Shown: piece after piece, positions 34,077 through 43,015 of the stretch
How positions within the stretch are numbered: position 1 is the first letter of the stretch
Layout of the letters: the number at the start of each line of letters is the position of its first letter
NCBI RefSeq assembly: GCF_019880555.1
Contig: NZ_JAINVU010000003.1
Coordinates: forward strand, 62,001-126,000
Direction of reading: 5' to 3'
DNA from: Hephaestia mangrovi
Lineage (GTDB): Bacteria > Pseudomonadota > Alphaproteobacteria > Sphingomonadales > Sphingomonadaceae
DNA: 64,000 nucleotides
Notes under the pieces: model-generated
Seen by the model: only the letters and a program-made list of their open reading frames with translations
Databases searched by the model: none
Told to the model about the DNA's origin: nothing
Translations under genes and position numbers: made by a program

Positions 34077-34799
34077 CTACATGCGTTCCTTGACGCCGGC
34101 GCGGATCAGCAGCCAGTTGACCGGATAGGCGGTTGCGAAACCGGCCAGCATCGCGAGCTGCATCGCGAACCAGAATTCGGGCGTCGCGACTTCGGCCGTC
34201 CCGCCATAGGCCGGGCGGAACCAGGCAAACTGTATCAACGCCATCGCGCCGTACATCCCGACCTGCCACGCCGAGATCGAGGCGATATCCGCCTTGAGCG
34301 CCTGGACGATACCCTGCCCCACCGACAAATCGCGCATCGGCTTTATCGTGAAATATTGGAACAACACGCCAAGCCCAAAGGCGACGAGAAAATCGGGAAT
34401 CCACACGGCAAAGATCTTTTCCTCGGTCCAGCTGTGCCAGCCGAACCACATTGCCACCGCGGGCACGGCGAAACACAGCCACTCGGCAATGATGTCGCCG
34501 AGCGTGCACCCCGCGCCGCAATGGCTCGCCCCCTTGGCGACCATGATCGCGAACGGCGTATCCTCCTGGCTCGCCGCGCCCGTCCTCCCCCAACGGCGAT
34601 AAAGCCAATACCACAAGGCGCTGCCGAACAGCGCGGTGAGCGGCCAGACCAGATTCATGATCCACATCTTCTGCGGCCGGCGCAGCTCGTCGAGCGAGAT
34701 GAGAAGGGCAAAGATACCGGCGACGGCCAGCGAGGCGGCCGCCAGCAGATGCAGCCAGGCCGGGAAATGCACCGTGGTTTCCATGCGATGCCAAGGCAT
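34077..34799 (-). CDS. DUF4396 integral membrane protein
   Basis: Membrane protein of about 240 residues with five or six hydrophobic segments ([99 protein letters not shown]). The family hallmark [19 protein letters not shown] lies between the second and third segments; its two cysteines and His suggest metal or redox chemistry, but function is unknown. The start is uncertain: the ATG at 34799 (MPWHRMETT) or at 34784 (METTVHF). It stands between the two-component system and a thiolase on the other strand. Confidence 0.8.
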   Translation of the reverse strand: MPWHRMETTVHFPAWLHLLAAASLAVAGIFALLISLDELRRPQKMWIMNLVWPLTALFGSALWYWLYRRWGRTGAASQEDTPFAIMVAKGASHCGAGCTLGDIIAEWLCFAVPAVAMWFGWHSWTEEKIFAVWIPDFLVAFGLGVLFQYFTIKPMRDLSVGQGIVQALKADIASISAWQVGMYGAMALIQFAWFRPAYGGTAEVATPEFWFAMQLAMLAGFATAYPVNWLLIRAGVKERM

Positions 34800-34893
34800 G
34801 AACCGGCGATCGGGTTCCCGGACTTGCAACAATCGTGCGATCCGCTACGCCGGACAAACATACCCGATACCCGAAATATGGAGAGGATTCGTC

Positions 34894-36090
34894 ATGCGCG
34901 AAGCAGCCATCGTCGCCACGGCCCGTACCGCGATCGGCAAGGCCTATCGCGGTGCGTTCAACGCGACCGAGGCGCCGGTGCTCGCGGCGCATGTGATGAA
35001 CGCGGCCGTCGCGCGCGCCGGGATCGATCCTGCCCGGATCGACGACGTGTTCTGGGGCGTCGGCAACCAATGGGGGACGCAAGGCGGCAATGCCGGGCGG
35101 ATGGCGCTGTTCGCCGCCGGGCTGCCCAAATCGGTGCCGGCCTTTACGCTCGACCGCAAGTGCGGATCGGGATTGACCGCGGTGGCGCTGGCCGCGCGGA
35201 CCATCATCGCCGACGAGGCAGACGTCGCGCTGGCGGGCGGCATGGAGTCGATCAGCTTCACCGTGACCAAGGACGCGCCGCGCTACATCAATGAAAGCGT
35301 CACCGCGAAGGTGCCGGCGGCCTATATCCCGATGATCGAAACCGCCGAGATCGTCGCCGCGCGCTACGGCATCAGCCGCGAGGCGCAGGATGCCTATGGC
35401 GCGCAAAGCCAGCAGCGCGCCGAGGCGGGGCTTGCCAGCGGCGCCTTTGCCGAGGAGATCGTGCCGATCACCGTCGAGAAAGCGCTGTTCGACAAGCAGG
35501 GCAACCGCACGGGCAGCGAGACCGTGACGATCGGCCAGGACGAAGGCATTCGGCCGGGGACGACAGCCGAGGCGCTCGCCGGCCTCAAGACGGTATGGCC
35601 GGGCGGGCAGTTCACCGGGCCGGGCAGCAACATCACCGCGGGCAACGCCAGCCAGCTTTCCGATGGCGCCTCGGCGCAGATCGTGATGGACCGCCAGACC
35701 GCCGAGGCCGAGGGCAAGGAAATCCTGGGCATCTATCGCGGCTTCCAGGTCGCGGGATGCGAGCCCGACGAGATGGGGATCGGGCCGGTGTTCGCGGTGC
35801 CCAAGTTGCTGGCGCGCGCCGGGCTGTCGGTCGCCGATATCGGACTGTGGGAATTGAACGAGGCGTTCGCCAGCCAATGCCTCTATTGCCGCGACACACT
35901 GGACATCGATCCGGAGAAATACAACGTCAACGGCGGTGCGATCGCGGTCGGCCATCCGTTCGGGATGACCGGCAGCCGGCTGGTCGGCCACGCGCTGATC
36001 GAGGGGCGCAAGCGCGGCGCGCGCTGGGTGGTCGTTTCGATGTGCACCGCCGGCGGGATGGGTGCGGCGGGACTGTTCGAGATCGTCTGA
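34894..36090 (+). CDS. acetyl-CoA C-acyltransferase (thiolase)
   Basis: Thiolase of 398 residues, catalysing either thiolytic cleavage of 3-ketoacyl-CoA or condensation of two acetyl-CoA. The nucleophilic cysteine is in [15 protein letters not shown] (C90), the catalytic His in [14 protein letters not shown] (H354) and the second cysteine in [16 protein letters not shown] (C384). GGMESIS and NEAFASQ motifs are also present. The ATG at 34894 follows GGAGAGGATTCGTC. A short-chain dehydrogenase follows on the same strand after 87 bases, but not a clear fatty-acid operon, so the physiological direction is unresolved. Confidence 0.93.
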   Translation: MREAAIVATARTAIGKAYRGAFNATEAPVLAAHVMNAAVARAGIDPARIDDVFWGVGNQWGTQGGNAGRMALFAAGLPKSVPAFTLDRKCGSGLTAVALAARTIIADEADVALAGGMESISFTVTKDAPRYINESVTAKVPAAYIPMIETAEIVAARYGISREAQDAYGAQSQQRAEAGLASGAFAEEIVPITVEKALFDKQGNRTGSETVTIGQDEGIRPGTTAEALAGLKTVWPGGQFTGPGSNITAGNASQLSDGASAQIVMDRQTAEAEGKEILGIYRGFQVAGCEPDEMGIGPVFAVPKLLARAGLSVADIGLWELNEAFASQCLYCRDTLDIDPEKYNVNGGAIAVGHPFGMTGSRLVGHALIEGRKRGARWVVVSMCTAGGMGAAGLFEIV

Positions 36091-36177
36091 AGGCGCGTCC
36101 CACAGCGGGATTCGACCGTCTCGCCGTCGCCGGCGTGCTGAGATAGAATGCACCGGCATCATTGAGACGGACGGACG

Positions 36178-36957
36178 ATGGCGACTGCATTGATAACCGG
36201 GGCATCGGCGGGGCTCGGCACGCATTTCGCGTTGGCGCTGGCGCGGGAGAAGCACGACCTGATCCTCGTCGCGCGGCGCGAGGATCGCTTGCAGCAACTG
36301 GCGCAACTGGTGCGCGAGAAACATGGCGTCGACGCGCATGTGTTCGCCGCCGACCTTGCCAAGAAAAGTGCGGTCGGCAAGCTCGTCGAGGCGGTGTCGC
36401 GACAGGGGCTCGCGGTCGATCTGCTGGTCAACAACGCCGGCTTCGGCGCCCGCGGCGCCTTCGCCGAAATGGACCGGACGATGCAGGCACGGATGATCGA
36501 CCTCAATTGCCGGGCGCTGATGGAATTGTGCCACGGCTTCCTGCCCGACATGCTGGCGAGCCGATCCGGCGCAATCCTCAACGTCGCCTCGACGGCGGCA
36601 TTCCAGCCGGGGCCGTGGATGGCGGTTTATTATGCGACCAAGGCGTTCGTCCTCTCCTTTTCCGAAGCGCTGCACGAGGAAGTGAAAGACAGAGGCGTGC
36701 ATGTTTCCGCGCTGTGCCCGGGGCCGACGCGGACCGAGTTCGCCGAGATCGCCGACATGGGCGACAGCGAATTGTTCAAGCGCTTCGCGAGCGCGCCCGA
36801 GCAGGTCGTCGCCGACGGGCTCAAGGCGCTGAAGGCGAACCGCGCTGTGGCGGTATCGGGGGCGATGAACAAGACGATGGCGGCCTCGATCCGGTTCACC
36901 CCGCGGGGACTCGCACGGCGAATCGCGGGGTCGCTGCAGAAGGCGCGACAGGGATAG
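36178..36957 (+). CDS. SDR-family short-chain dehydrogenase
   Basis: NAD(P)-dependent oxidoreductase of 259 residues. It has the Rossmann motif TGASAGLGTHFA, NNAGFGARGAF, the catalytic Ser in LNVASTAAFQPG and the YYATKAF catalytic Tyr/Lys. The sequence resembles the DltE/YqjQ-like SDR group (LILVARREDRLQQLA), whose substrates are mostly unknown. RRED at the end of beta-2 suggests NADP preference. Probably its own transcription unit. Confidence 0.9.
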   Translation: MATALITGASAGLGTHFALALAREKHDLILVARREDRLQQLAQLVREKHGVDAHVFAADLAKKSAVGKLVEAVSRQGLAVDLLVNNAGFGARGAFAEMDRTMQARMIDLNCRALMELCHGFLPDMLASRSGAILNVASTAAFQPGPWMAVYYATKAFVLSFSEALHEEVKDRGVHVSALCPGPTRTEFAEIADMGDSELFKRFASAPEQVVADGLKALKANRAVAVSGAMNKTMAASIRFTPRGLARRIAGSLQKARQG

Positions 36958-36985
36958 GCCCCCGCCCCATCCGCAGACCCGTTCG

Positions 36986-37516
36986 TCATCCGGCCTCGAC
37001 CGCCGCTTTGGCCTGAGCCTCCTTTTCAGCGTGAATCGCCCAGAAATCGGGCACCGGGCGGCCGGCGACGCGGGCTTCGAGCGCGGCGAGATGGGCCATC
37101 CAGCCGCCGCCGAAATTGCGCGCGTCATCGGGGCCGCGCAGGCCGGTGTGATGGAGGACGAGGCGAGTGCGGTTCTCCCCGGCGGGTTCGAGCGTGATCG
37201 TCACCTCGCCGGCCTCGCCGCCGACCCAGGCAAAGGCGATCAGATGCGGCGGCTCGGCGCGCGTGACCTTTTCGCTCCATCTTTTTCCGACATTGGCGCG
37301 GAAGCGATCGGGCATCGGCACATCGCCATCGGACAAGCGATCATGATCGAAAGTGAAGGTGATGCTGCCGCCGGGGCGCGGGTCGGTGGGGCCGCCCATG
37401 AACCAGCGCGCGCGCAGCTCATCGTCGGCGATATAGCGCCAGACGGTCTCGACCGGCGCATCGAGCAGGCGCTCGAAGCGCAGTTCGTGGGCAGTGATGA
37501 CGTCGGTATCAGCCAT
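36986..37516 (-). CDS. SRPBCC (AHSA1-like) domain protein, distal copy
   Basis: Small START-like ligand-binding protein of 176 residues. It begins ADTDVITAHELRFERLLDAPVETVWRYIADDELRARWFMGG and contains GSITFTFDHDRL and LHHTGLRGPDDARNFGGGWMAHLAALEARV, typical of the AHSA1/CalC branch. Last gene of an ArsR-VOC-SRPBCC-SRPBCC operon; its start overlaps the end of the preceding gene by 8 bases. Related proteins occur beside ArsR regulators in many proteobacteria, but their ligand is unknown. Confidence 0.87.
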   Translation of the reverse strand: MADTDVITAHELRFERLLDAPVETVWRYIADDELRARWFMGGPTDPRPGGSITFTFDHDRLSDGDVPMPDRFRANVGKRWSEKVTRAEPPHLIAFAWVGGEAGEVTITLEPAGENRTRLVLHHTGLRGPDDARNFGGGWMAHLAALEARVAGRPVPDFWAIHAEKEAQAKAAVEAG

Positions 37517-37955
37517 GATCGCTCTCCAATATCGTGGCGAGGCTGGCGAGGATCATCGTCCAGCCCTCGCGGGTCTTGTCCTTGAAATCGGGCCAGACGC
37601 CCTCGTGGGTCAGCGTCAGGCGTGCACCCTGCCCTTCGGCTTCGATCGCGACCGTCACGCGGGTCCATTCGTCGGCGACCGGTCCGCCGGCGATGCACGC
37701 CTTGAACAGGAAAACGAGGCGGTGCGGACGATCGATCACCTCGTAGCGGAGGCGATGAAGCGCCTCCTTGTCGCCGCGCCGCTCGACGATCAGCGCGTCG
37801 CCACCGACACGAGGATCGATGTCGACTTTGGTCATCTCGCCATCCGGCGTGGCGAACAAGAAGCGACGGGCCTGCGCGGGATCGAGCCAGGCATCGAACA
37901 CGCGCTCGGGCGTGGCGGCGAAAGCTCGGGTGAGCGTGACGACGAGGCCGGTCAT
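37509..37955 (-). CDS. SRPBCC (AHSA1-like) domain protein, proximal copy
   Basis: START-like domain protein of 148 residues, starting MTGLVVTLTRAFAATPERVFDAWLDPAQARRFLFATPDGEM and containing DPRVGGDALIVERRG and LTHEGVWPDFKDKTREGWTMIL, the standard AHSA1 pattern. The ATG at 37955 overlaps the VOC gene stop (ATGA). It is homologous to, but clearly diverged from, the next gene. Probably a cytoplasmic small-molecule binding protein; function not established. Confidence 0.88.
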   Translation of the reverse strand: MTGLVVTLTRAFAATPERVFDAWLDPAQARRFLFATPDGEMTKVDIDPRVGGDALIVERRGDKEALHRLRYEVIDRPHRLVFLFKACIAGGPVADEWTRVTVAIEAEGQGARLTLTHEGVWPDFKDKTREGWTMILASLATILESDHG

Positions 37956-38344
37956 GCCAGTCTCACTTGCCACGACACGCCGAAGCGATCGTTGAGCCAG
38001 GCATAGCGGCTGCAAAACCCGTAATCGCCGGGAGGCATCAGCATCCCGCCACCTTCGCCGAGCACTTCGACCAATCGCTCGAACTCGGCGAGATCGGCAC
38101 AATCGAGCATCAGCGAAAACGACGGCGTGAAATCGAAGGCATGGACCGCAGGGCTGTCGATCGCAAACACGCGCAAGCCCGCGAGGGTCGCTTCGGCGAA
38201 GCGAACGCTGCCCTCGCGGCCGGCCTCGCCCGGGCCGTAGCGATCGATCGCGTCGATCCGACCGCCGGGCACGGAGGCGGCATAGAAAGTCAGCGCTTCC
38301 TCGGCGCGGCCGGTGAACATCAGGAATGGGGTTGCCTTGCTCAT
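37952..38344 (-). CDS. VOC-family protein (PhnB-like)
   Basis: Vicinal-oxygen-chelate fold protein of 130 residues of the PhnB/YkcA-like type: KATPFLMFTGRAEEALTFYAASVPGGRIDAIDRYG, then VRFAEATLAGLRVFAID, FTPSFSLMLDC, and the closing YAWLNDRFGVSWQV. It sits between the ArsR regulator and the first SRPBCC gene with ATGA overlaps at both ends, so all four genes form one transcript. No enzymatic function can be assigned. Confidence 0.88.
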   Translation of the reverse strand: MSKATPFLMFTGRAEEALTFYAASVPGGRIDAIDRYGPGEAGREGSVRFAEATLAGLRVFAIDSPAVHAFDFTPSFSLMLDCADLAEFERLVEVLGEGGGMLMPPGDYGFCSRYAWLNDRFGVSWQVRLA

Positions 38345-38673
38345 TCCGCGCGCTCCTGTTCCTCGGCGATCAGCGCTTCGAGGCGATCGAGGCTGGCGCT
38401 CCAGAATTGGTGCCATTGCCGGAGCCATGCCTCGGCTTCTGCCAGCGGCTCGGCCTTCAGGCGGCAGAGCTGCTGGCGGCCGGCCTTGCGGCGCTCGATC
38501 AGCCCGGCGCGTTCGAGCACCGATACGTGCTTGGCGGCGCCGGCGAAGCTCATCGCCAGGGGCTCGGCGAGCTGGCCGATGCTGCATTCGCCCCTGGTGA
38601 GCGCGGCCAGCATGCCGCGCCGCGTGGGATCGGCGAGCGCGGCGAATGTCGAGTCGAGTCGTTGTTCAACCAT
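38341..38673 (-). CDS. ArsR-family winged-helix regulator
   Basis: Regulator of 110 residues that begins MVEQRLDSTFAALADPTRRGMLAALTRGECSIGQLAEPLAMSFAGAAKHVSVLERAGLIERRKAGRQQLCRL, the classic ArsR/SmtB fold of the SRPBCC-linked subgroup. No CVC metal-binding motif is seen. I place the start at the ATG at 38673, because the upstream extension has no fold and the ATG lies inside a perfect palindrome, as expected for autoregulation. First gene of the ArsR-VOC-SRPBCC-SRPBCC operon. Confidence 0.92.
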   Translation of the reverse strand: MVEQRLDSTFAALADPTRRGMLAALTRGECSIGQLAEPLAMSFAGAAKHVSVLERAGLIERRKAGRQQLCRLKAEPLAEAEAWLRQWHQFWSASLDRLEALIAEEQERAE

Positions 38674-38682
38674 ACGGTTGAA
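38665..38682. promoter_or_regulatory. ArsR operator 1, overlapping the arsR start codon
   Basis: Perfect arms TTCAACC-ATAC-GGTTGAA. The start codon of the regulator (CAT on this strand, 38671-38673) lies inside it. Binding here would block initiation directly. Confidence 0.7.
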
Positions 38683-38705
38683 TTTGGCGCGGCGGAGATT
38701 TTTAG

Positions 38706-38722
38706 TCAACCGATTAGTTGAA
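38706..38722. promoter_or_regulatory. ArsR operator 2, upstream copy
   Basis: TCAACC-GATT-AGTTGAA, an imperfect copy of operator 1 with the same 4-base spacer. The two centres lie about 40 bp apart, roughly four helical turns, so two dimers could bind on the same DNA face. The surrounding AT-rich sequence (38698-38730) probably holds the promoter. Confidence 0.6.
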
Positions 38723-38941
38723 TATTTTTCCGCGACTTTTCTGTCTGTTGACGATTCGAACTGGAGAAAGTGGAGCAGCTCGCGCGATATCGCGCGGTGC
38801 GGCGCGGGCTCGACGGCATTGGCGTCGAAGGGCGAGTCGAAGCGATCATCTGCCATCCACGAGGTTAAGGCAGATTTCGGCCGTGTAGGAAAATGGTTTT
38901 GGAAAACGCGCCGGACCGGATCGGCGCCACCTTATCAAGGG

Positions 38942-39018
<77 letters not shown>

Positions 39019-39073
39019 TTGGACCAAGCGTGAGGCGGCGCACCTAAGCGAGCCGCGCGAGGCTGTCAACCGA

Positions 39074-40306
39074 TCATCGCAACGCTTCGTCGGCATCGTC
39101 CGAGGTGCGCCGATAATCGCGGATCAAGGTGCCGTGTTCGAAGAGAAAACCGAAAATGTCGGGCTTGCCGGCCGCGCCGATGATGGTCTGGATGATGATC
39201 AGCAACGGCACCGCGAGCAGCGCCCCCGGCGTGCCCCACACCCAGCCCCAGAAGCTCAGCGAGATGAGAATCAGCAGCGGATTGATCGTCAGGCGGTGGC
39301 CGACGATCATCGGCGTCACCGCATTGGCTTCGAGCAGATGACAGCAGATCATGATCGCCGGCGGGATCATCGCCGTCCAGAAATCGGTGAACACCATCAG
39401 CCCGCCGAGCGCCATCAGCAAGGCGGCGATGATCGGGCCAAGATAGGGGATGTAGTTGAGCAACGCGACGATGCCGCCCCACATCAGCGGATAGGGCATG
39501 CCGACCAGCCACAGGCCGAACGCGACGATCAGCCCGAGCGCGAAATTGATCAGCGTGATCGTGCCGAGATAGGCCGAGGTATCGTCGACCACTGCCTGGA
39601 TGACGCGCGCCGTGGCCATCGCACCGCCGAAGCTCGACCGGCTGGTGATCGTGCGGCGTCGGAGCCGCGTCCAGCCCGACAGGAAGAAGAACACGACGAG
39701 GATCGCGAAGAACACCTGGATGATGACGGTGGGCGCCGAGGTGGCGGTGAGCTCGAGCAGCGAATTGGGTGGCGCGGCGGCGATCGTGCTCGCCGGGTGC
39801 TGGCTCGAATTGATGAGGTGTTCGAGCGTGCGGTTCACGTAGCGCTGCAATGTCGAATAGAGTTCGAGCAGCGGCGCGATGTTGGTCTGGATGCGATCGA
39901 TCCGCTCGGGCAGCAGGCGGAAGAATTGCGTCGCCGGCACCACGATCGCGGCAAGCGCGACATTGGCGGCGAGGAGAAACAGCACGACGCAGACCAGGGC
40001 TGCGAGCGGCGACGGGAAATGATGCCGTTCGAGCCATTCGAGCACCGGCACCAGCGCGACGGCGATTACCAGCGCCGCGGTGACCGGCAGGAAGAAGGTG
40101 GCGCCGAATTGCAGCGCGAACGGCGCCGCCATCGCGACGCCGATGCCGATCATCAGCGTGAGCCCGGCGAGCAGCCGGTCGCGGCGCATCTCGACACGCT
40201 CGGCGGCGTCGACATTGTCGAGCGCGGGCGGCGCCAGGCCGAACGCGCCGGGGCGCGGCGACGGCGGCGCCGGGCTCGCGGTCGGATCGTCCTGAATGGT
40301 CGCCAC
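39074..40306 (-). CDS. AI-2E family transporter (PerM-type membrane protein)
   Basis: Polytopic membrane protein of 410 residues. The N terminus is cytoplasmic and Pro/Ala-rich (to about 45), followed by paired helices (LLAGLTLMIGIGVAMAAPFALQF; TAALVIAVALVPVLEWLE; LAALVCVVLFLLAANVALAAIVV), a soluble helical region (RIDRIQTNIAPLLELYSTLQRY) and the conserved C-terminal block (MWGGIVALLNYIPYLGPIIAALLMALGGLM ... NAVTPMIVGHRLTINPLLILISLSFWGWVWGTPGALLAVPLL). Translation starts at a GTG (40306). The family includes TqsA and Na+/H+ antiporters; substrate is not predictable. Divergent from glycerol kinase. Confidence 0.88.
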   Translation of the reverse strand: MATIQDDPTASPAPPSPRPGAFGLAPPALDNVDAAERVEMRRDRLLAGLTLMIGIGVAMAAPFALQFGATFFLPVTAALVIAVALVPVLEWLERHHFPSPLAALVCVVLFLLAANVALAAIVVPATQFFRLLPERIDRIQTNIAPLLELYSTLQRYVNRTLEHLINSSQHPASTIAAAPPNSLLELTATSAPTVIIQVFFAILVVFFFLSGWTRLRRRTITSRSSFGGAMATARVIQAVVDDTSAYLGTITLINFALGLIVAFGLWLVGMPYPLMWGGIVALLNYIPYLGPIIAALLMALGGLMVFTDFWTAMIPPAIMICCHLLEANAVTPMIVGHRLTINPLLILISLSFWGWVWGTPGALLAVPLLIIIQTIIGAAGKPDIFGFLFEHGTLIRDYRRTSDDADEALR

Positions 40307-40416
40307 TGTCGTTCTCGCTACCGATACGCTTGTTTACAGGCTTAACCGGATTCGGCCCGATTGTAATCATTGCACGAACGATTGGGCGCGACGACAAAAT
40401 CGATTAGCCTCGCGCG

Positions 40417-41883
40417 ATGAGCGACTTCCTGCTGGTGATCGACGAGGGCACAACTTCGACGCGGGCGATGCTGTTCGATGCCCATGGCACCTGCCACGGC
40501 AGCGAGGCGCGCGCGCTGACGCAGCATTATCCCCGCCCCGGCTGGGTGGAGCATGATGCCGCCGAAATCTGGCGCGAGACGCTGGCCTGCGCCGGGGCGA
40601 TGGTGGTGAAGGCGGGCGGGCCGACGCGGATCGCGGCGCTGGGCATCACCAACCAGCGCGAAACTCTGGTGTTCTGGGACAGAAAGACCGGCCAGCCGCT
40701 GGCACCGGCGATCGTCTGGCAGGACCGGCGCACCGCCGCGATGTGCCGCGCGATGCGCGACAAGGGGCTGGAGCCGATGGTGCAGCATCGCACCGGGCTG
40801 CTGCTCGATCCCTATTTCTCAGCGAGCAAGATCGCCTGGGCGATGGAGCATTGGGAGGCGGTGCGCGACGCCGGCGACCGGCTGGCGATCGGCACGATCG
40901 ATTCGTGGCTGATCTGGAAGCTGACCGGGGGGCTGCACGTCACCGACGCGACCAACGCCAGCCGCACCGCGCTGATGGCGCTGGGCAGCGGGGCATGGGA
41001 CGACGGGCTGGTCGAGCTGTTCAAGGTGCCGCACACCGCCCTGCCCGCGATCATCGATTGCGCGGGGCCGATCGGCACGACCAGCGCGTTCGGCGGCAGC
41101 ATCGCGATCGCCGGCGTCGCGGGGGACCAGCAAGCGGCGAGCATCGGGCAGGCCTGCCTCAAGCGCGGAGAGACCAAGGCGACGTTCGGCACCGGCGCGT
41201 TCGTGCTGACCCATGCCGGGGCGACGCCGCCGACATCGGACCACCGGCTGCTGGCGACGGTGGCCTGGCAGCTCGGCGGCAAGCGCGCCTATGCACTCGA
41301 AGGCTCGGTGTTCGTTGCCGGCAGCCTGATCCAGTGGCTGCGCGACACGATCGGGCTGATCGAAACCGCCGCGGAGACCGAGACGCTGGCGCGTAGCGTG
41401 GCCGATAATGGCGGCGTTTATCTGGTGCCGGCGCTGGCCGGGCTCGGCGCGCCGTGGTGGGAGCCCGAGGCGCGCGGCAGCATCACCGGCCTCTCCTTTT
41501 CGAGCGGGCGGGCACATATCGTCCGCGCCGCGCTGGAGGCGATGGCGCTGCAGGCGCACGACCTGAAGACCGCGTTCGCGGCCGACGGCGCCGATTGGGG
41601 CGTGCTGAGGATCGACGGCGGGATGGTCGCCAACGACTGGATGGCGCAGGACATGGCCGACGTGCTGGCGCTGACGGTCGAGCGGCCGGCGTTTGCCGAG
41701 ACGACCGCGCTGGGCGCGGCGATGCTGGCCGGCGTGGGGTGCGGGCTGTTCGCCGATCTCGACGCGGCGAGCGCGATGCGCGGGGCAGTCGAGACGTTCG
41801 AGCCGGCGCTGGACGAGGCGGCGCGCGCGGCGCGGCTCGGCGGCTGGGCCAAGGCGGTGGCGAGCGTGGTCGGCAAGCCTTAG
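40417..41883 (+). CDS. glpK: glycerol kinase
   Basis: FGGY-family kinase of 488 residues that phosphorylates glycerol to sn-glycerol-3-phosphate. It has the phosphate-1 motif LLVIDEGTTSTRAMLFD, WVEHDAAEIW, GITNQRETLVFWDRKTG with the glycerol-binding Arg/Glu, AIVWQDRRT, TDATNASRTALM, the ATP-binding AGDQQAASIGQ and GTGAFVL, and RIDGGMVANDWMAQ. Length is slightly short of the E. coli enzyme (502). No glpF or glpD is adjacent. Assignment is firm. Confidence 0.94.
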   Translation: MSDFLLVIDEGTTSTRAMLFDAHGTCHGSEARALTQHYPRPGWVEHDAAEIWRETLACAGAMVVKAGGPTRIAALGITNQRETLVFWDRKTGQPLAPAIVWQDRRTAAMCRAMRDKGLEPMVQHRTGLLLDPYFSASKIAWAMEHWEAVRDAGDRLAIGTIDSWLIWKLTGGLHVTDATNASRTALMALGSGAWDDGLVELFKVPHTALPAIIDCAGPIGTTSAFGGSIAIAGVAGDQQAASIGQACLKRGETKATFGTGAFVLTHAGATPPTSDHRLLATVAWQLGGKRAYALEGSVFVAGSLIQWLRDTIGLIETAAETETLARSVADNGGVYLVPALAGLGAPWWEPEARGSITGLSFSSGRAHIVRAALEAMALQAHDLKTAFAADGADWGVLRIDGGMVANDWMAQDMADVLALTVERPAFAETTALGAAMLAGVGCGLFADLDAASAMRGAVETFEPALDEAARAARLGGWAKAVASVVGKP

Positions 41884-41974
41884 CCGCCGCACGGAACGGC
41901 TTTGACGCCCCGCGCCGAACCGCTTATTTGCCGGTGAAACAAGGCGCTCCGTCGCCGAGAAAAGGGCCTCCCAA

Positions 41975-42946
41975 ATGAACGACACGGTTCCCGCGACGCG
42001 CTCGCGCTTCGTTTGGATCTTCATCGGTGACGACGGCCTGCGCGCCGGGTGGAGCCTGGTACTGTTCTTCGCGCTCGTGCTGCTGGCGGCGATCGCGATG
42101 GTGGTCGGCCTGCGCACGCTGGCGCCTGCGGCGTTGCAGCTCGGCGCCGGAATGACGCCGCAAGGCACGATCCTGCAGGAGGTGCTGTCGCTGCTGGCGG
42201 TGGGCATTCCCGCCCTCATCATGTCGTTGATCGAGCGGCGGCGGCTGGTTCGCTACAATCTCGGCGGCGGCAACCGGCTGGCGGCGTTCGGCAAGGGGTT
42301 GGCCTCGGGCTTCGTGATGCTGTCGATCCTGATCGGGCTATTGGCGGCGACCGGATCGATCACTTTCGGCGGGCTGGCGCTCGGCGGCAGCGCGATCCTG
42401 AGCTACGGGATCGCGTGGCTGGCGGCGTTCGTCCTCGTCGGCCTGTTCGAGGAATTCGCGTTTCGCGGCTATCTGCACTTCACGCTGGCGCGCGGCGTGG
42501 CGGGGATCGCGCGGTGGCTGGGGCATGACACGCCCAAGGCGCCGGCGATCGGCTTCTGGGTGGCGGCGATCGTGTTTTCGGTGATCCTGTTCGCCTATGT
42601 GCATACCGGCAATGGCGGCGAGACGCCGCTCGGCATCTTCCAGGTCAGCCTGGCCGGCTTCGTGTTCGTCTTTTCGCTGTGGTGGACGGGATCCTTGTGG
42701 TGGGCGTTCGGCTTTCACGCGGCGTGGGACTGGGCGCAGAGCTATTTCTATGGCGTCGCGGATTCGGGCCTGGTCTCGACCGGGCACCTGCTGGTCACCG
42801 CGCCAGCGGGCCACGCGCTGATGTCGGGCGGGACGACCGGGCCGGAGGGCAGCGTGCTGTGCATTCCGGTGCTGCTGGCGAGTATGGCGCTGGTGTGGAA
42901 GACGATGCCGCGCGGGATTCCGCCGGTGCTCGACGGCGAGGCTTGA
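41975..42946 (+). CDS. CPBP-family intramembrane metalloprotease
   Basis: Membrane protein of 323 residues with about eight hydrophobic segments. The CPBP/Abi signature is present: LVGLFEEFAFRGYLHFTL (EExxxR motif, E159/E160), VIFSVILFAYVHTGNGG (second-motif His) and WWAFGFHAAWDWAQSYFYG (third-motif His and Asn/Asp region). Members process prenylated proteins in eukaryotes; in bacteria they are linked to peptide maturation or immunity and are mostly uncharacterised. It is followed after 69 bases by an M3 peptidase but no bacteriocin gene is visible. Confidence 0.87.
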   Translation: MNDTVPATRSRFVWIFIGDDGLRAGWSLVLFFALVLLAAIAMVVGLRTLAPAALQLGAGMTPQGTILQEVLSLLAVGIPALIMSLIERRRLVRYNLGGGNRLAAFGKGLASGFVMLSILIGLLAATGSITFGGLALGGSAILSYGIAWLAAFVLVGLFEEFAFRGYLHFTLARGVAGIARWLGHDTPKAPAIGFWVAAIVFSVILFAYVHTGNGGETPLGIFQVSLAGFVFVFSLWWTGSLWWAFGFHAAWDWAQSYFYGVADSGLVSTGHLLVTAPAGHALMSGGTTGPEGSVLCIPVLLASMALVWKTMPRGIPPVLDGEA

Positions 42947-43015
42947 TCGAAACCAGCTCGCCTGCGACGATGCGGGAATCCGATTGAGGTTTCTCGCGAA
43001 AAGGTCGCTTCTTCC

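Noticed and set aside
33283..37128. 1281-residue minus-strand frame running upstream of the response regulator
   Set aside because: Only the last 232 residues are a real protein. The rest is antisense or out of frame to the DUF4396, thiolase and SDR genes.
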